A DNA stretch of 64,000 nt from contig NC_080570.1 of the NCBI RefSeq assembly GCF_030247185.1, positions 5,022,001 to 5,086,000 on the forward strand, written 5' to 3'. This document shows positions 48,660 through 59,013 of the stretch, in pieces (the stretch's first letter is position 1; the number at the start of each line of letters is the position of its first letter). A program made the translations under genes and the position numbers. The notes beneath the pieces were generated by a model. It searched no databases and was not told where the DNA came from. It saw only the letters and a program-made list of their open reading frames with translations. This DNA is from Malaya genurostris. Taxonomy: Eukaryota > Arthropoda > Insecta > Diptera > Culicidae.

Positions 48660-49480
48660 CATTGCATGGCTAGTACTACGATCCTACTGACACTAAGAAT
48701 TCTTCCAGTTTGGGGATGGAACATACGGCAACTGGCTTGTAAGCGAGCACCATATGCATTGAATCGACAACCCGGGACAATTTTTAAGGCACTTTTCTTG
48801 TATCTATTCAATGAGCTGTTCAAGAATACCACAGTAAAAGGACGAACGAATGGAGCAATATCTGGGCTATACGGCGGGTAGGGTAGGATATCCTGTTTGT
48901 GTGTTTTTAACGGTTGTGCAACATTTTGGCGAGCATTCCCATGTTGTAAAATTACTTTATCGTGTTTATCGGTGTGTTGAGGCCACTTTTCTTATGTCGT
49001 TTTCGCTTGATGCCAAACCTAACCCAGTTTTCACTCTAACCGCTGTCAAACCGTTTGTTTGAAGCCAGTTTCGAACCTAGTTTCAACGTTGTTGAACTGA
49101 AAATTGAGTCAGTTTCGAACCTGGTTTTTATATCAGGTTTGCTCAAACACTCGTTTCTAAGTGCGAAATCAAAACAGTTTCGTGAAAAGTGTTTGATGAA
49201 ACTACTCTGGGTCAGTTTCAGTTTTCTCAAGCGAAAACGACATTACAAAGCTCGGTTCAAACGCATCAATTGTCGTTGGTAGACGTCTTCAGTGATGCTT
49301 TCACGGTGTGGCAGTAGCTCATAAAACACAACAACCAGCCTAGTCTCACCATTTTGAATGACAATTCGATGCAAGAAACCTTTTTTTTTTGTGCCATTGA
49401 AATAGAAACAGCGTTCGGCGTCCCCTTGCTTTAATTCATACGGCACCCGATTGTCTACCTTTCGGATCATTTCCACTGCG
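48660..49480 (-). pseudogene. Mariner (DD34D-like) transposase relic split by a MITE
   Basis: Minus strand, upstream part 49476-49243: VPYELKQGDAERCF, KKKGFLHRIV, YELLPHRESITED, QLMRLNRAL. After the MITE (48995-49242) it resumes: KHDKVILQHGNARQNVAQPL and YPPYSPDIAP. These are mariner transposase blocks in the right order. The stretch normally holding the first catalytic Asp (TGDEKW region) is deleted, and the residues after PDIAP are altered, so it is inactive. Its start lies about 100 bp from an assembly gap. Confidence 0.8.
48995..49242. mobile_element. Intact 248-bp MITE (TGTCGTTTTCGCTTGA family)
   Basis: Perfect inverted ends TGTCGTTTTCGCTTGA/TCAAGCGAAAACGACA, flanked by TTA on both sides (48992-48994, 49243-49245). 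Highly similar to the outer element at 15692-16218 with its insert removed, so it is the empty reference copy. It interrupts the mariner relic. Confidence 0.92.
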
Positions 49481-49584
49481 TGTCTTAAGGGAAGTTTTTT
49501 ATCCTAATTTTCTACCCGGAAGCTACCACTTTTTTTGTGAAAATGATTTTACTTTTTATTCACAAACCCAAGCAACAAAAAGTG

Positions 49585-50084
49585 NNNNNNNNNNNNNNNN
49601 NNNNNNNNNNNNNNNNNNNNNNNNNNNNNNNNNNNNNNNNNNNNNNNNNNNNNNNNNNNNNNNNNNNNNNNNNNNNNNNNNNNNNNNNNNNNNNNNNNNN
49701 NNNNNNNNNNNNNNNNNNNNNNNNNNNNNNNNNNNNNNNNNNNNNNNNNNNNNNNNNNNNNNNNNNNNNNNNNNNNNNNNNNNNNNNNNNNNNNNNNNNN
49801 NNNNNNNNNNNNNNNNNNNNNNNNNNNNNNNNNNNNNNNNNNNNNNNNNNNNNNNNNNNNNNNNNNNNNNNNNNNNNNNNNNNNNNNNNNNNNNNNNNNN
49901 NNNNNNNNNNNNNNNNNNNNNNNNNNNNNNNNNNNNNNNNNNNNNNNNNNNNNNNNNNNNNNNNNNNNNNNNNNNNNNNNNNNNNNNNNNNNNNNNNNNN
50001 NNNNNNNNNNNNNNNNNNNNNNNNNNNNNNNNNNNNNNNNNNNNNNNNNNNNNNNNNNNNNNNNNNNNNNNNNNNNNNNNNNNN
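49585..50084. other. Assembly gap (500 N)
   Basis: Exactly 500 undetermined bases, a placeholder length. True distance unknown. Open frames across it are artefacts. Confidence 0.99.
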
Positions 50085-50344
50085 TCGATTGACTAAAAAA
50101 CTTAATTGTGATCAAAGTTCGCAAAAATTATGATTTCATATTATTTAAGATAGAGACCACCCCCCTTTCCTTAAAGTTGTACTTCAATAGCTAGTGCGCA
50201 ACTGTATGAATTGATAGATGCCATGTACTTTCCACGTATAACTGCAAATTACAACAAATTCTTTAAACGAATCTTGAACTTAGAAGCGATGGAAAAGTTT
50301 TCCTTCACTACAAAATTTTGATTATCGTTTATTAATTCCGGTGA

Positions 50345-50545
50345 TATTTTATAAAACAGGAGGCCCGAGTTCTGTTCATACACAACAACCGTTCAAAAAT
50401 GAGTCAGTGGTCTCTAGCAATGGTGGGGGGTGGTGGGACCCTAGTGGTTTTGCCCTAAACGACGAGATTCGAACTCGAGCTCTTCAACATGATTGCCAAC
50501 AACGTTATCCACTATACTATTCCCACGCTGCAATATATAGTTGAA
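50345..50545 (-). mobile_element. tRNA-derived SINE
   Basis: The minus strand shows a box A-like TAGTATAGTGGATAACG and a box B GAGTTCGAATCTC about 35 bp apart, followed by a non-tRNA body ending near TTTATAAAATATC. The anticodon arm is degenerate. Likely a SINE head, not a tRNA gene. Confidence 0.5.
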
Positions 50546-50763
50546 TTATTTGTACGTAAATAAAAGCCAATTAGTTTCTCTTATTACAAAACAAAAATGG
50601 ATTCTTATTCGATTAGCGTACGTCATTATTCGAATCGCATAGCGTTTTTGTTTCTATACTTGTATACTACCGGTATAGGACAGAAAAGATGCCTTGATTA
50701 CACCAGTCCAGGCGATCTTCGTTAAAAATTTGAGTTATCAAAATGACTTGTCGGGCTCTTGAA

Positions 50764-53700
50764 AAGGCTATAGCAGGATAAGCATGTAAAATCTGCCCCC
50801 AAAGGGAATTCATATCGTTATACCACATTCGAAAGGTCATAGACTGTGAACAATTTTCTCAAAGTTTCAACCCTTTAACTGCCATATTGACGGAGCTAGG
50901 GTGGTTCTATTGATTTTTATTTTATTTGATTTTTGAAGAAACTACTCCTCCGAAAAATTTGAAAAAAATCAGGCATATTTAAGGCATTATGGGGATGCTT
51001 TACAATTTTTTTCAAAATTTTTGAAGATGTATTTCTTTCATTAAAAAATACTAGAAAATTTTGAAACATATTTTTTCCCTCTTCCAATTTTTGCACCACC
51101 CTGGATTTTTTAGTGATAAATAAAGAATTTTTGGACATGTTAAAATGGTATGTTTTCATATTTTTTAAAAATGTGGACGACCAAAATATTTAATTTTTTC
51201 TAAAAAATAAATAACAGTCGACCATGCGTTCCCATCAAATTCTGAGAGAAGGGAACGCATGGTGCTTTATCTTAGCAGTTTCTAGTAGTAGTCGACCATG
51301 CGTTCCCATAATGTTCTCTTAAAAGGGAAACGCATGGTGCTTTGTTCTAGTAGTTTATGATGCAACTCAAGTGCAGGGCTTAGAAATCAAAGTAACGAAA
51401 AAATGGAAATGAGTATCCACCTTTGCATAATACATACACGATCATACTCCGGGTACAACCTAGAAAGCTACAAAGCAAGAACTTACTGGTATGTGGTTCA
51501 TATATGAATGGTAGTAATACATGAACGTCGCGAGTATTACACATATGAAATTCGGTTATGACAGTCAAGAACTAGAGCGGGTGTCAGTGTTTTACGTGTT
51601 GCTGATGGATGTAAAGAAAGAATAATGAAAGAAAGAATGAAAATTTCATTACAGTGTCAAAAGTTATCATAAAGGTATGTTATCGAGGGATGTCTATAGT
51701 TTTCTGGAAAAATGAATGATAAAGATAAAGTTGGAATTTTGTGTTTGAAAACGTCAATCGAATATCTTCATGATGGTTTTCATGGTTTGTAGACTGATAG
51801 CGCTATATATTTTTATATTTATTCTAAAATTTGAAACAACAACAGATATAAAAAATAGTGATGCGTTATTTTTCGTTTTTGTTATAACCTTTACATAATT
51901 TCAAGTCAAGCATTTATCGACCATGTCTATTAAAAAACTTGATTCGTTGAATCGATCTCTTTAATTTTTGGGTATATTGTGTAGAAAGCTCCATATTTTC
52001 CAGAAAATATCTGAAAATACATAATTAACTCAGTAAGTGATTTTCACTCTCAGAGGAACGCTTCCAGGTTTTTACAGGTTTAATAATTTTGTTCAAATTG
52101 CGAACGGGAAGTTCTAATAAGATAATATTATCAATCCTTGGGTTGGAACGAGAGCAACAAGTATCGGAATATCGTAGCTCTGGAATAGAAGCTTTTGAAA
52201 AGGATGTTCTGCCAAGAAATTTTGGATTTAAAACTTTATCACGAGATTACCCAATTGAGACACACAGATCACAAAAAAGCTATTCGGGCCGGTAATAAGT
52301 CTCATTTTTAAAAGCTTACAAGTACTATATCGAGTACACTACAAATTCGACTGGATATTTGGGAATCCAGCGCCGTTGCTGTGAATGCGTTATTGGCAAT
52401 ATAACTGTTGGTTGCTGTTCAAACGAGGCCGCCATTATTCACTACCTTTCCTTATGCTCGGTTTTTATCCAGAATTGTGAGACCGGCGAAAATATTGTCA
52501 GAAATGCTTAAATCAGAACAGCTACCAAGTGACGATGATAATTCTATAGAATAAACGAAAAGAATCAGAGAGAAAATGTGTGCATTGAAACAGCAATGTA
52601 TTTTTATAACATTTTTATCCCATTTCCTATTTAAATGAATAATACAGTCAATAATTTTCAGAAATTTTTTCGTGACCTTTCTTACATGGAACTTCTTAAT
52701 CATTTCATAAAGACAATTGAAGTTTCAATTTAATAATTGACCCTTTTGAGTCTTAGTTCTGACTCTTACTGCGTCCATTAGTTCATCCAATAGCAAAATT
52801 TTATTAAAAATGATGTGCTGATAAAAAACTCCAACAACAATCAACAACAAAATGTATAAAAATTTCAGCTTATTTTATAATTTATAGCAGTTCATCGTTT
52901 GGTTCAAATAATATGATATTTAAAAAATGAGAGGAATATGCTTTATTAAACTCAAATTGTTGTGACTATATTAGTATTATATTAGGATAAGAATTCTATG
53001 TAAAAGTGATGCTACGGCGAAGAACAACTTATGTAAATTGCCTTAAGAAATAAACGTATTTATGGAAAAACAATTATAAGAAATCGATTCCAACCTTCAT
53101 CAGTGGCCACTTCTGTTTGACACCAATATAAAAAAGAAAAAATTAAATTCACTGCTGTTTCAACTCGCTATGTATTTAGTGAAATGTACAGAGCTGGCAA
53201 AAAGAAAACCGCGTTGTACGAGACCCAACAGTGCAAAACGATTTGACCATTTCATGAAACACTATCGAATCATCGAATTATATACAGTCACTCGCTCTAG
53301 TTTTTGACTGCCGTAACCGAACTGCATATGTGTGATACTCGCAACGTTCATATATTACTACCATTCATATATAAACCACATATCAGTAAGTTCTTGCTTT
53401 GTAGCTTTCTAGGTTGTACCCGGAGTATGATCGTGTATGTATTATGCAAAGGTTGATACTCATTTCCTTCTTTTCGTTACTTTGATTTCTAAGCCTTGCG
53501 CTTGAGTTGCATCATAAACTACTAGAATAAAGCACCATGCGTTTCCCTTTAAAGAGAACTTTATGGGAACGCATGGTCGACTACTACTAGAAACTGCTAA
53601 GATAAAGCACCATGCGTTTCCTTCTCTCAGAATTTGATGGGAACGCATGGTCGACTGTTATTGATTTTTTAGAAAAAATCAAATATTTTGGTCGTCCACA

Positions 53701-54108
53701 TTTTTAAAAAATATGAAAACATACCGTTTTAACATGTCCAAAAATTCTTTATTTATCAATAAAAAATCCAGGGTGGTGCAAAAATTGTAAGAGAGAAAAA
53801 ATATGTTTCAAAATTTTCTAGTATTTTTTAATGAAAGAAATACATCTTCAAAAATTTTGAAAAAAATTGTAAAGCATCCCCATAATGCCTTAAATATGCC
53901 TGATTTTTTTCAAATTTTTCGGAGGAGTAGTTTCTTCAAAAATCAAAATAAATAAAAATCAATAGAACCACCCTAGCTCCGTCAATATGGCAGTTAAAGG
54001 GTTGAAACTTTGAGAAAATTGTTTCCAGTCTATACCCTTTCGAATGTGATATAACGATATGAATTCCCTTTGGGGGCAGATTTCACATGCTTATCCTGCT
54101 ATAGCCTT
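50764..54108. mobile_element. 3.3-kb foldback element with ~820-bp inverted arms
   Basis: The left arm (50764-51583) and right arm (53289-54108) are close inverted copies, beginning AAGGCTATAGCAGGATAAGC. Each arm holds two tandem units that are themselves palindromic (GTCGACCATGCGTTCCCA...GGGAACGCATGGTGC). The 1.7-kb AT-rich centre has only short frames, e.g. 52089-52295 (+) and 52452-52703 (-), with no known domain. No target duplication could be seen at the arm ends. The layout fits a foldback or long-TIR transposon of unknown superfamily. Confidence 0.85.
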
Positions 54109-54307
54109 TGTTTTGGTGTGAACGTATACCAGATAGGAAATTCGAAACTGCCGTACAAGGGAACAGTTGATGACTTATTATAATTCAATCAATACTATTA
54201 TGTTTCATAGGAAACAATACATCTCAAAATCAAACCCCATAACATAATCAATCACTGAGTCGAGTTGATACACACTTCGAAAAAACCCTGCGATTTTACA
54301 TCTTACT

Positions 54308-54853
54308 AGATGCACATAAATGGAGCGTCGCATTTCACGCAAATTTACGTGGAAGAACATTCAATTCTGTGTCTTAAATTACATGACGTAAAATTCTTTG
54401 AAATAAAAAAAAGGAAAGACCGCCACGACTTGAACCGAGAATCATTGGATCACAAAGTACACTCCAAAAAAATTGAATTTTACAGGTGACTTAATCCCTC
54501 ATACGATGTAATTCATAAAGATCTAATTTGTCAAATGACGGAAAATTTTATTTGTATTGACTTAATGCTAGATGAGCTTGAATTTTACTGGTTGCGACTG
54601 TAACTTGCGTTCTGCTAGCAGGTGCGACTGTATGCATTTAAATGCACCTTTTACCATCCAAGAAGATGCTTCTGTGGCTCAGACGATTAACAGATGTACT
54701 TGCGATCCAATGATTGTCGGTTCAAGTCACGGTTGGTAGATCAGTATTCTTTTTTTTTATTTCAATGATTTCATGTATGGAGTTTTAGACACAATATTAA
54801 ATGTTCTTCCACGTAAATTTGCGTGAGCTGCGACGCTCCATTTATGTGCATCT
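54308..54853. mobile_element. 546-bp TIR element with inverted tRNA-like heads
   Basis: Ends AGATGCACATAAATGGAGCG (54308) and its inverted copy ending 54853 extend over about 70 bp with few differences. Further in, each arm carries part of a tRNA-like sequence in opposite orientation. The right one has box A TGGCTCAGACGATTAAC and box B GGTTCAAGTCACG (54672-54735). The left one keeps only the box B side (CGACTTGAACCGAG, 54426). Confidence 0.7.
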
Positions 54854-55395
54854 GAAAAAAAATAGTTGCACTATCATTAACGTAGATTGACATTCTTCTC
54901 AGAAACTGCAGGGGGCAAAGTAGGTAACGACATTTTTTCTAGTCGTCAGCTAAACAATTTTTGTAGTATTATGTTTGAAAATAAGAATTCCCGTAGATAT
55001 CCGTAGAAAGATTAAAATTCCCACAGATTTTATCTATACATCCGTAGAAAATCTGCAGCTCGGCTCTGCTTCTCGCATTCACTCTAGCAACGAGCAAAGC
55101 CATAAAATGACAAAAATGGGCCATCACTGGCTTCAACCTGTCACGTTAGTGACACAGCAAAGAAAAAAAAAGACAAATACCTTTACACATCAATTTGTAA
55201 GAGACTACATATTGCCTTCCATCAAGTCATTTGTTCCGCAATGTGATGTCCTAAAATAACTAATCCTTCATTGGTCGATTTTGACCGTTCCGTTGTATCC
55301 GCACATACTATTAAATATCGTTATTTTCGAAATCTGTTTTCGAAGTCCGGATTCGACCATTGTAACTAAAAAAAAAATTTGGTACATATAGGAAA
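54854..55395. other. Intergenic, nothing recognised
   Basis: AT-rich spacer; the frame at 54975-55259 has no domain and looks random. Confidence 0.5.
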
Positions 55396-56240
55396 ATGGT
55401 AGGCAATATCAAATCTTACTTGTCTCAGTCAGCCAGACAAAAAAAATCTAACTTTAGAGCAAATTCAGCAGCTAGAAGTTCTATATGGAATATCTATAAT
55501 AGAGCAGAAACTGGAACAAACGTATCCCCAGCAAACCGTTTTAAGTACGATTCAGATGATCCGGCTTCTTCCGTCACCGTCACCGGAACGTCAACGTCCG
55601 TCACCGTCATTCTGATTCACACGATCCGGTTTCCTATCCGTGTCCGTCATGTCATTTTCTTACACGCAGAATTTGAAGAACTTAGTTTCGCACAATGTTA
55701 TTCCACTAATACAAAATCTGGGAGCTTTTGAAGCCAATCGATCTGTTGTTTTCCTACCTTTTAATCGAATAAATAACTTTCAAAATTAACTAGAAATAGG
55801 AAAAAACAAAACAATCAGTTCCACTCAACAACGTAAAGTACTTTGCAAATCTACTGATAAGTTTAATTACTTATATGTGGTATATTTCGTTTAAGAGTGG
55901 GATCTTGACACCGAATACATACATAACAAACGTCAGCTCAACACCGTAATCATATGAATTGTGCCTGTGTATAGATAATCACAGTCCGTCAAATATTCTT
56001 TCGGAGAAATGTTGACGGAGCTTGCCGTTGACGGACGTTGACGTTCCGGATCTCTGCTGGATCGTGTGAATGCGCAAAGGGAAAACTCATTTGACTAATT
56101 CTGACGGAGGCTGACGTTCCGGTGACGGTGACGGAAGAAGCCGGATCAGTCTGAATCGTACATTAGTTTTATTTATTAGACCAGTTCTTCCGTCAAATTT
56201 TAAACTGGTCTACGATGCCGTTCTAGTTTTTGTATATTTA
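55396..56240. repeat. Host repeat unit A, carrying a 619-bp TIR element
   Basis: Flanks of the insert read AATTCAGCAGCTAGAAG...ACAAACGTATCCCCAGCAA / TAGTTTTATT...GACCAGTTCTTCCGTCAAA, shared with units B (56402-56955) and C (57890-58440). The unit is a dispersed or tandem repeat of unknown class. Confidence 0.7.
55544..56162. mobile_element. 619-bp MITE with GTACGATTCAGA ends and TTA duplication
   Basis: Ends GTACGATTCAGATGATCCGG and, inverted, GTACGATTCAGACTGATCCG run on as CTTCTTCCGTCACCGTCACC. TTA lies on both sides. The interior repeats CCGTCACCGT/TTGACGGACG words. No transposase. TTA suggests a Harbinger-type enzyme. Confidence 0.85.
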
Positions 56241-56401
56241 GCGGCCCTTACACGAGCATTAAAAATGTCATTTTAAATGATGACTAAGTAATGATGTATT
56301 TCAAATTTGTTAGAAATTTCGTCATTAGTGCACCACTACACGTTCATTAAAATGCTATTTATTTTACTAATGACATTTTTAATGACTCGTGTAAGGGCCG
56401 C
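56241..56401. mobile_element. 161-bp MITE, GCGGCCCTTACACGA ends
   Basis: Inverted ends GCGGCCCTTACACGAGCATT and AATGACTCGTGTAAGGGCCG, with ATTAAAAATGTCATT adjoining. Unit C lacks it at the matching place (GTATATTTGAAACAC), proving insertion. The target duplication is imperfect. Confidence 0.8.
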
Positions 56402-56955
56402 TTCTGAAACACGAGTAAAACACTACTGGGGCTGCCAGTTTTTCTTGTTATAAAATTCAGATTTAAATTTTGTAACTGACATAAATTATGCATCTAGAAC
56501 TAGAACACTACTGAATATGTCCTTAGAGAAAATTCAGCAGCTGCAAGATTCATATGGGTGGTTTATAATGTAAATGAAACTGAAACAAACGTATCCCCAG
56601 CAATCCGTTTTATGTCGTTTTCGTTTTTAAATTGCACTACACCGGTGTAGCGAAAGCTGCACTGAAACCGTTCGTTTTTACCAATTGCACTACACCAGTG
56701 CTACACTTTTTCTGCGCCGATACCACTGGTGTAGCACTCATCAAAAGTTTGGTGTAGCTCTGTGCAATGGAATCGTTAATTGTAGTCAATGGTTACTGTT
56801 TATGTTTTCGTCATTTTTGTTCGTTTATTCATGCCTCAGTGTAGCACTGCACCGGTGTAGTGCAAATTAAAAACGAAAACGCCATTAGTTTTATTTTTTC
56901 GACCAGTTCTACTGTCAAATTTAAAACTGGTATACACTGCCGTTCTATTTTTCCT
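56402..56955. repeat. Host repeat unit B, carrying the 272-bp MITE
   Basis: Begins GAAACACGAGTAAAACACTA and includes ACAAACGTATCCCCAGCAA, then TTAGTTTTATTTTTTCGACC after the insert. Aligns with units A and C. Confidence 0.75.
56613..56884. mobile_element. 272-bp MITE (GCACTACACCGGTGTAG family), second copy
   Basis: Same length and near-identical sequence to 15922-16193, with TTA on both sides (56610-56612, 56885-56887). Few differences imply fairly recent activity. Confidence 0.92.
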
Positions 56956-57480
56956 ACACTGAAATTAAAATCTTATTTATATTCATTAGATTTGTCATAT
57001 GAATCATATGCAGAATATAATTCATAGAAATTATATGGAAACCTATAATCTTTATTTAATGTGTACGTCAAATCTAAATGGACGTTATCATAATGAAAGT
57101 TATAAAAATATCCCATATTATTTATATGGAAATCCGATGAAAGTCGTGAATAGTTGTGTCCTCGATATTTATCAACTGCTCCAGACCATTTTTTCAGGAA
57201 GTTTCTCATCTCAATGTAATTTTAAATCGCTGACAAGACAGCTCATCCAACTTCGTTCAAGGATATGCGTTAACGAACCATGAAATATATATCCGGTACA
57301 TTTCATTACTCTATCTGTCTAGTAAGATTCATTTTTTTATTTTCAGTCTCAGGATCTCACTTCTCTTTCGCAAATATCATGAGGTGCTCCCTTACCGAAT
57401 GGAATACTAGTAAAGCTTGAAACCTCAAAGAAAAGTAGTAGTTGGCAATTATCTGCTATTCGTATGACCTCCATTGAAAG

Positions 57481-57568
<88 letters not shown>

Positions 57569-57889
57569 TTTATAAAACTAGTCATATAGTATATATGAAC
57601 CTATCTAAATAAATTCGAAGTGAATATAATATGCGCTTCATAAATTGTTCCAATGTATGTTGTGCGGATATCTAGTAATGGTTATAAGACGCGCCAATAA
57701 ATTTGACTCAGACTGGAAATTACATTCGTTATATGGAAATCCTATAAAAATAACGTTAAGAAGAGTTTTATATTTCATGAGATTATCTCATATATTTGAC
57801 ATGATGTTGAACACATCTTGTAACTATTATTGGAAATGCTAATAGTGCAGAATCATTAGAATATCATATAATGTGAAAAAGAAAATTTA
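56956..57889. repeat. AT-rich insert with (AT)n tract
   Basis: Separates units B and C. It contains an uninterrupted (AT)n microsatellite at about 57484-57563. Phrases such as TTATATGGAAATCC recur on both sides of it. Open frames here are compositional. Confidence 0.7.
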
Positions 57890-58440
57890 GCTCAGTGTAT
57901 ATTTGAAACACAGATAAAACGCTGCTGGGCTGCCAGTTTATTTTGTTATAATTTCTAGATTTAAATTTTAAAACTGACATAAATTATGAATCTAGAACTA
58001 GAACACTCTTGAATATGCCCTAATATAACTGAAACTGAAACAAACGTATCCCCAACAAGCCGTTCTAGTATTGTTTATTCGACCAGTTCTGCTGACAAAT
58101 TTAAAAGTGGTATCAGCGTTGCCAGGTTGCCAGATTTGTCTGGCAAATGCCAGATTTTTCTCGTTTCGCCAGACACTCAAACTAACTAGACCTTTTGCCA
58201 GATTTTCCAAATTTTCCCAGATTTTCAAATTTTCCTAGATTTTGTAAGATTTCGCTAGATCTCAACGATTTTAGACAATAGGTGGGGAGAACTTTTTTCA
58301 TTATTTTGCTTACTGAAAATGAAGCCCGGCAAATTTCCTTGTATATAGTAGAACCAGACAAATCCAGATATTTTTTTGTGTTTTGACAGACTTTTGAAAA
58401 AATAACCTGGCAACTCTGAGTGGTATACGTTGCTGTTCTA
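57890..58440. repeat. Host repeat unit C, carrying a hAT MITE
   Basis: GTATATTTGAAACACAGATA...ACAAACGTATCCCCAACAA, then GCCGTTCTAGTATTG: the TTA site used in units A and B is empty here. It ends near 58438, where a CACTCAAA sequence begins. Confidence 0.75.
58114..58418. mobile_element. 305-bp hAT-type MITE with 8-bp TSD
   Basis: Ends CAGCGTTGCCAGGTT and AACCTGGCAACTCTG are inverted repeats of the CAGNGTTGCCA type common in hAT elements. The perfect duplication AGTGGTAT lies at 58106-58113 and 58419-58426. The interior repeats TGCCAGATTT words. Confidence 0.92.
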
Positions 58441-58621
58441 CACTCAAAAAAGAAATCACATTATTTTTATGGGATTATTCTCGTAAATGCGGTGCTTTAT
58501 TTATTTTTGATATTCTACGTGATGCCTATAAATAACATCTGGAAACCCAGTACAAGCTATGGGATTTTCACATAATCTTCATTTGGTAAGTTCCATGACC
58601 GAAGCTAAGTGAATTTCCTGT

Positions 58622-59013
58622 ATGAAAACTTCAAACAACAAAATGGCTGACATGTTAGTGGCAGACTTAAACATACCGCATTCTTTGTTGGAAGTTTTTA
58701 AAGGTAAGTACAGTTTCAAAACCTGTGTAGTATTCGATATATATTTACATTTACTTTTCATAGAATGCGATATTGGCTGGTTTGAGCTCTTGACAATATC
58801 AATCGAAGATTTTCGGGAGTGTTTAGAGCCTACAGGGATCGATTGGGCTTTCGAAAATATTTTCGATCTCATAACTTCCTGGAGGAAACGAAATGTATTT
58901 AAAGAATTCAAGTTTGAAGTAAGAATTTTTGATTAATTGATTTATATTTTCAGAAATCACAAATAAAAAAGCAGAAATCACAAATAGAAAATTATAAAGA
59001 TTTTGTCGTTTAA
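58622..59013 (+). CDS. Small three-exon protein with a SAM-like domain
   Basis: Exons 58622-58703, 58764-58918 and 58954-59013 join in phase (GTAAGT donor and TTTTCATAG acceptor; GTAAGA donor and ATTTTCAG acceptor) to 98 residues. Introns are 60 and 35 bp; the second is unusually short, so read-through to the stop at 58935 is an alternative. The core, LLEVFKECDIGWFELLTISI then EDFREC, an apolar turn and FENIFDLITSWRK, fits the helix pattern of a SAM domain (F..xxIDG..LL.LT.EDL..........I..WR). SAM domains mediate oligomerisation. A basic Lys/Gln tail follows. It lies in transposon-rich DNA next to a CACTCAAA end like that of the MBT-carrying element, so it may belong to or be carried by a transposon. 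Confidence 0.5.

Noticed and set aside
49537..50133. Long open frames across the N stretch
   Set aside because: Produced by the 500-base gap.
51215..53660. Two separate short repeat loci near 51.3 and 53.6 kb
   Set aside because: They are the inverted arms of one foldback element, so they are reported together.
54660..54740. tRNA gene
   Set aside because: Box A and box B words exist, but the stems do not pair well and the sequence lies inside an inverted-repeat element.
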